A stretch of DNA of 64,000 nucleotides from Methylobacterium phyllostachyos (GTDB lineage Bacteria; Pseudomonadota; Alphaproteobacteria; Rhizobiales; Beijerinckiaceae). The DNA is taken from contig NZ_FNHS01000012.1 of the NCBI RefSeq assembly GCF_900103445.1, forward strand, positions 84,393 through 148,392, written 5' to 3'. The translations under genes were made by a program, and so were the position numbers. Under the pieces are notes generated by a model. The model saw only the letters and a list, made by a program, of their open reading frames with translations, was not told the DNA's origin and ran no database searches. Within the stretch, counting starts at the first letter, position 1. Each line of letters opens with the position of its first letter. Of the stretch, positions 63,230 through 64,000 are shown in pieces.

Positions 63230-64000
63230 ATGCAGGAACTCGTCGCGAAGATCGAGCAGGCGTTGCTGATGGCGGCCGGCATGGCGTGGCAGACCGGCTG
63301 GACTCTGGTGCTCGGCTTCGCGATCTCGGCACTCCTGCAATCCGTGGTCTCCACCGACGCGATGAAGCGCGCCCTCGGGCGCGATGGACCGAAGGAGGTC
63401 GCGCTGGCCTCGCTCGCCGGCATGGCGTCCTCGTCCTGCTCCTACGCGTCCGCGGCGATCATGCGCACGCTGTTCAAGAAGGGCGCGGCCCTGATCCCAT
63501 CGCTGGCCTTCCTGTTCGCCTCGACCAACCTCGTGCTCGAACTCGGCATCGTCCTGTATCTGCTGATGGGCTGGCCGTTCATGGTGGGCGAGTGGGTCGG
63601 CGGCGTCGTGCTCATCATCGTCATGGCCGTCCTCGTACGGCTGACCTACCCGGCGCGGATCGCCGAGGGGGCGCGCCGGCACGAGGAGGAAGCGGGCGGC
63701 CACCAGCACATGAGCATGACCGTGGCGGGCGAGACCCTCGGTGCGCGCCTGAGGAACCCGCAGACCCGCATCCGCGTGGCCCAGAACTTCACCATGGAAT
63801 GGTCGATGCTCTGGAAGGACCTCGCGATCGGCTTCCTGGTCGGCGGCTTCCTGTCGGCCTTCGTGCCCGACGCCGTGTGGAAGTCCCTGTTCCTGACGGA
63901 TGCCTCGCCCTGGCTCAAGGTGCCCGCCAACGCGCTGCTCGGGCCGCTGATCGCCGTGGCGACCTTCGTCTGCTCCATCGGCAATGTGCCGCTGGCCGCC
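63230..64000 (+). CDS. ArsP/DUF318-type permease, cut by the window end
   Basis: This reading frame is open to the window edge and covers 257 residues. It has repeated hydrophobic segments (TGWTLVLGFAISALLQSVVS, GIVLYLLMGWPFMVG, GGVVLIIVMAVLV) and the cysteine-containing SSSCSYASAAI near residue 70, matching permease family PF03773. FVCSIGNVPLAA near the edge is the repeated motif of its second half. A cytoplasmic loop with HEEEAGGHQHMSM lies between the halves. AGGAGG lies ten bases before the ATG. The family includes ArsP, which exports organoarsenicals, but most members are uncharacterised. Confidence 0.85.
   Translation, partial: MQELVAKIEQALLMAAGMAWQTGWTLVLGFAISALLQSVVSTDAMKRALGRDGPKEVALASLAGMASSSCSYASAAIMRTLFKKGAALIPSLAFLFASTNLVLELGIVLYLLMGWPFMVGEWVGGVVLIIVMAVLVRLTYPARIAEGARRHEEEAGGHQHMSMTVAGETLGARLRNPQTRIRVAQNFTMEWSMLWKDLAIGFLVGGFLSAFVPDAVWKSLFLTDASPWLKVPANALLGPLIAVATFVCSIGNVPLAA

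Overview
The window is about 70% G+C and looks like chromosomal DNA of a Methylobacterium/Methylorubrum-type alphaproteobacterium. The main evidence is two serine-cycle operons in the order sgaA-hprA-mtdA-fchA (25328-29376) and mtkA-mtkB-ppc-mclA (29810-36093), the arrangement known from pink-pigmented serine-cycle methylotrophs. This assignment comes from reading the proteins; no database search was run.

Layout. 1-2645 holds the 3' part of an ATP-dependent DNA ligase gene, a YjbQ-family gene and an isolated flagellar rod/hook protein gene. 2843-9016 is a minus-strand heavy-metal RND efflux operon (adaptor, CzcA-type pump, outer-membrane lipoprotein). It diverges from a CobW-type metallochaperone GTPase gene preceded by a Zur-like palindrome. 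10407-13864 holds moaB, maiA, a type II NADH dehydrogenase gene and two small overlapping genes. 13982-18627 is a translationally coupled pair: an O-antigen ligase-like membrane protein and a GAF/PAS hybrid histidine kinase. 18810-24816 holds an APC amino-acid permease, a short glycosyltransferase-like protein, a radical SAM protein with a parS-like palindrome just before its start, RNase HII, and an LpxH-like phosphoesterase with a glycosyltransferase. 25328-36093 is the C1-assimilation core. 36197-38372 is a PIG-L deacetylase / NodS-like methyltransferase / GT2 operon. 38550-50689 is mostly ordinary housekeeping and small genes (ppa, pheA, kdsB, a membrane-anchored cytochrome c, two MFS transporters, two GNAT proteins, AraC, NIPSNAP). 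50697-55571 is a peptide-type ABC transporter operon with two solute-binding proteins and one permease, but no second permease or ATPase. 55911-62988 is a MoxR / DUF58 / BatA-DUF4159 / GATase-like operon. 63230 to the edge is an ArsP-type permease cut by the window end.

How the genes work together. SgaA and HprA carry serine to glycerate, and MtdA and FchA interconvert C1-tetrahydrofolates. Ppc makes oxaloacetate, MtkAB makes malyl-CoA, and MclA splits it to glyoxylate and acetyl-CoA, which returns glyoxylate to SgaA. Glycine hydroxymethyltransferase, glycerate kinase, enolase and malate dehydrogenase are not in this window.

Non-coding structure is rich. Four copies of a roughly 175-190 bp composite inverted repeat occur, two of them inside or next to the serine-cycle operons, and a related G/C-tract repeat lies between mtkB and ppc. 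There are also BIME-like 'GCGAGCGCAGCGAA' repeats and tandem-hairpin elements; one of these encodes the C-terminus of RNase HII. I found no rRNA, tRNA, CRISPR array, prophage or insertion-sequence transposase.
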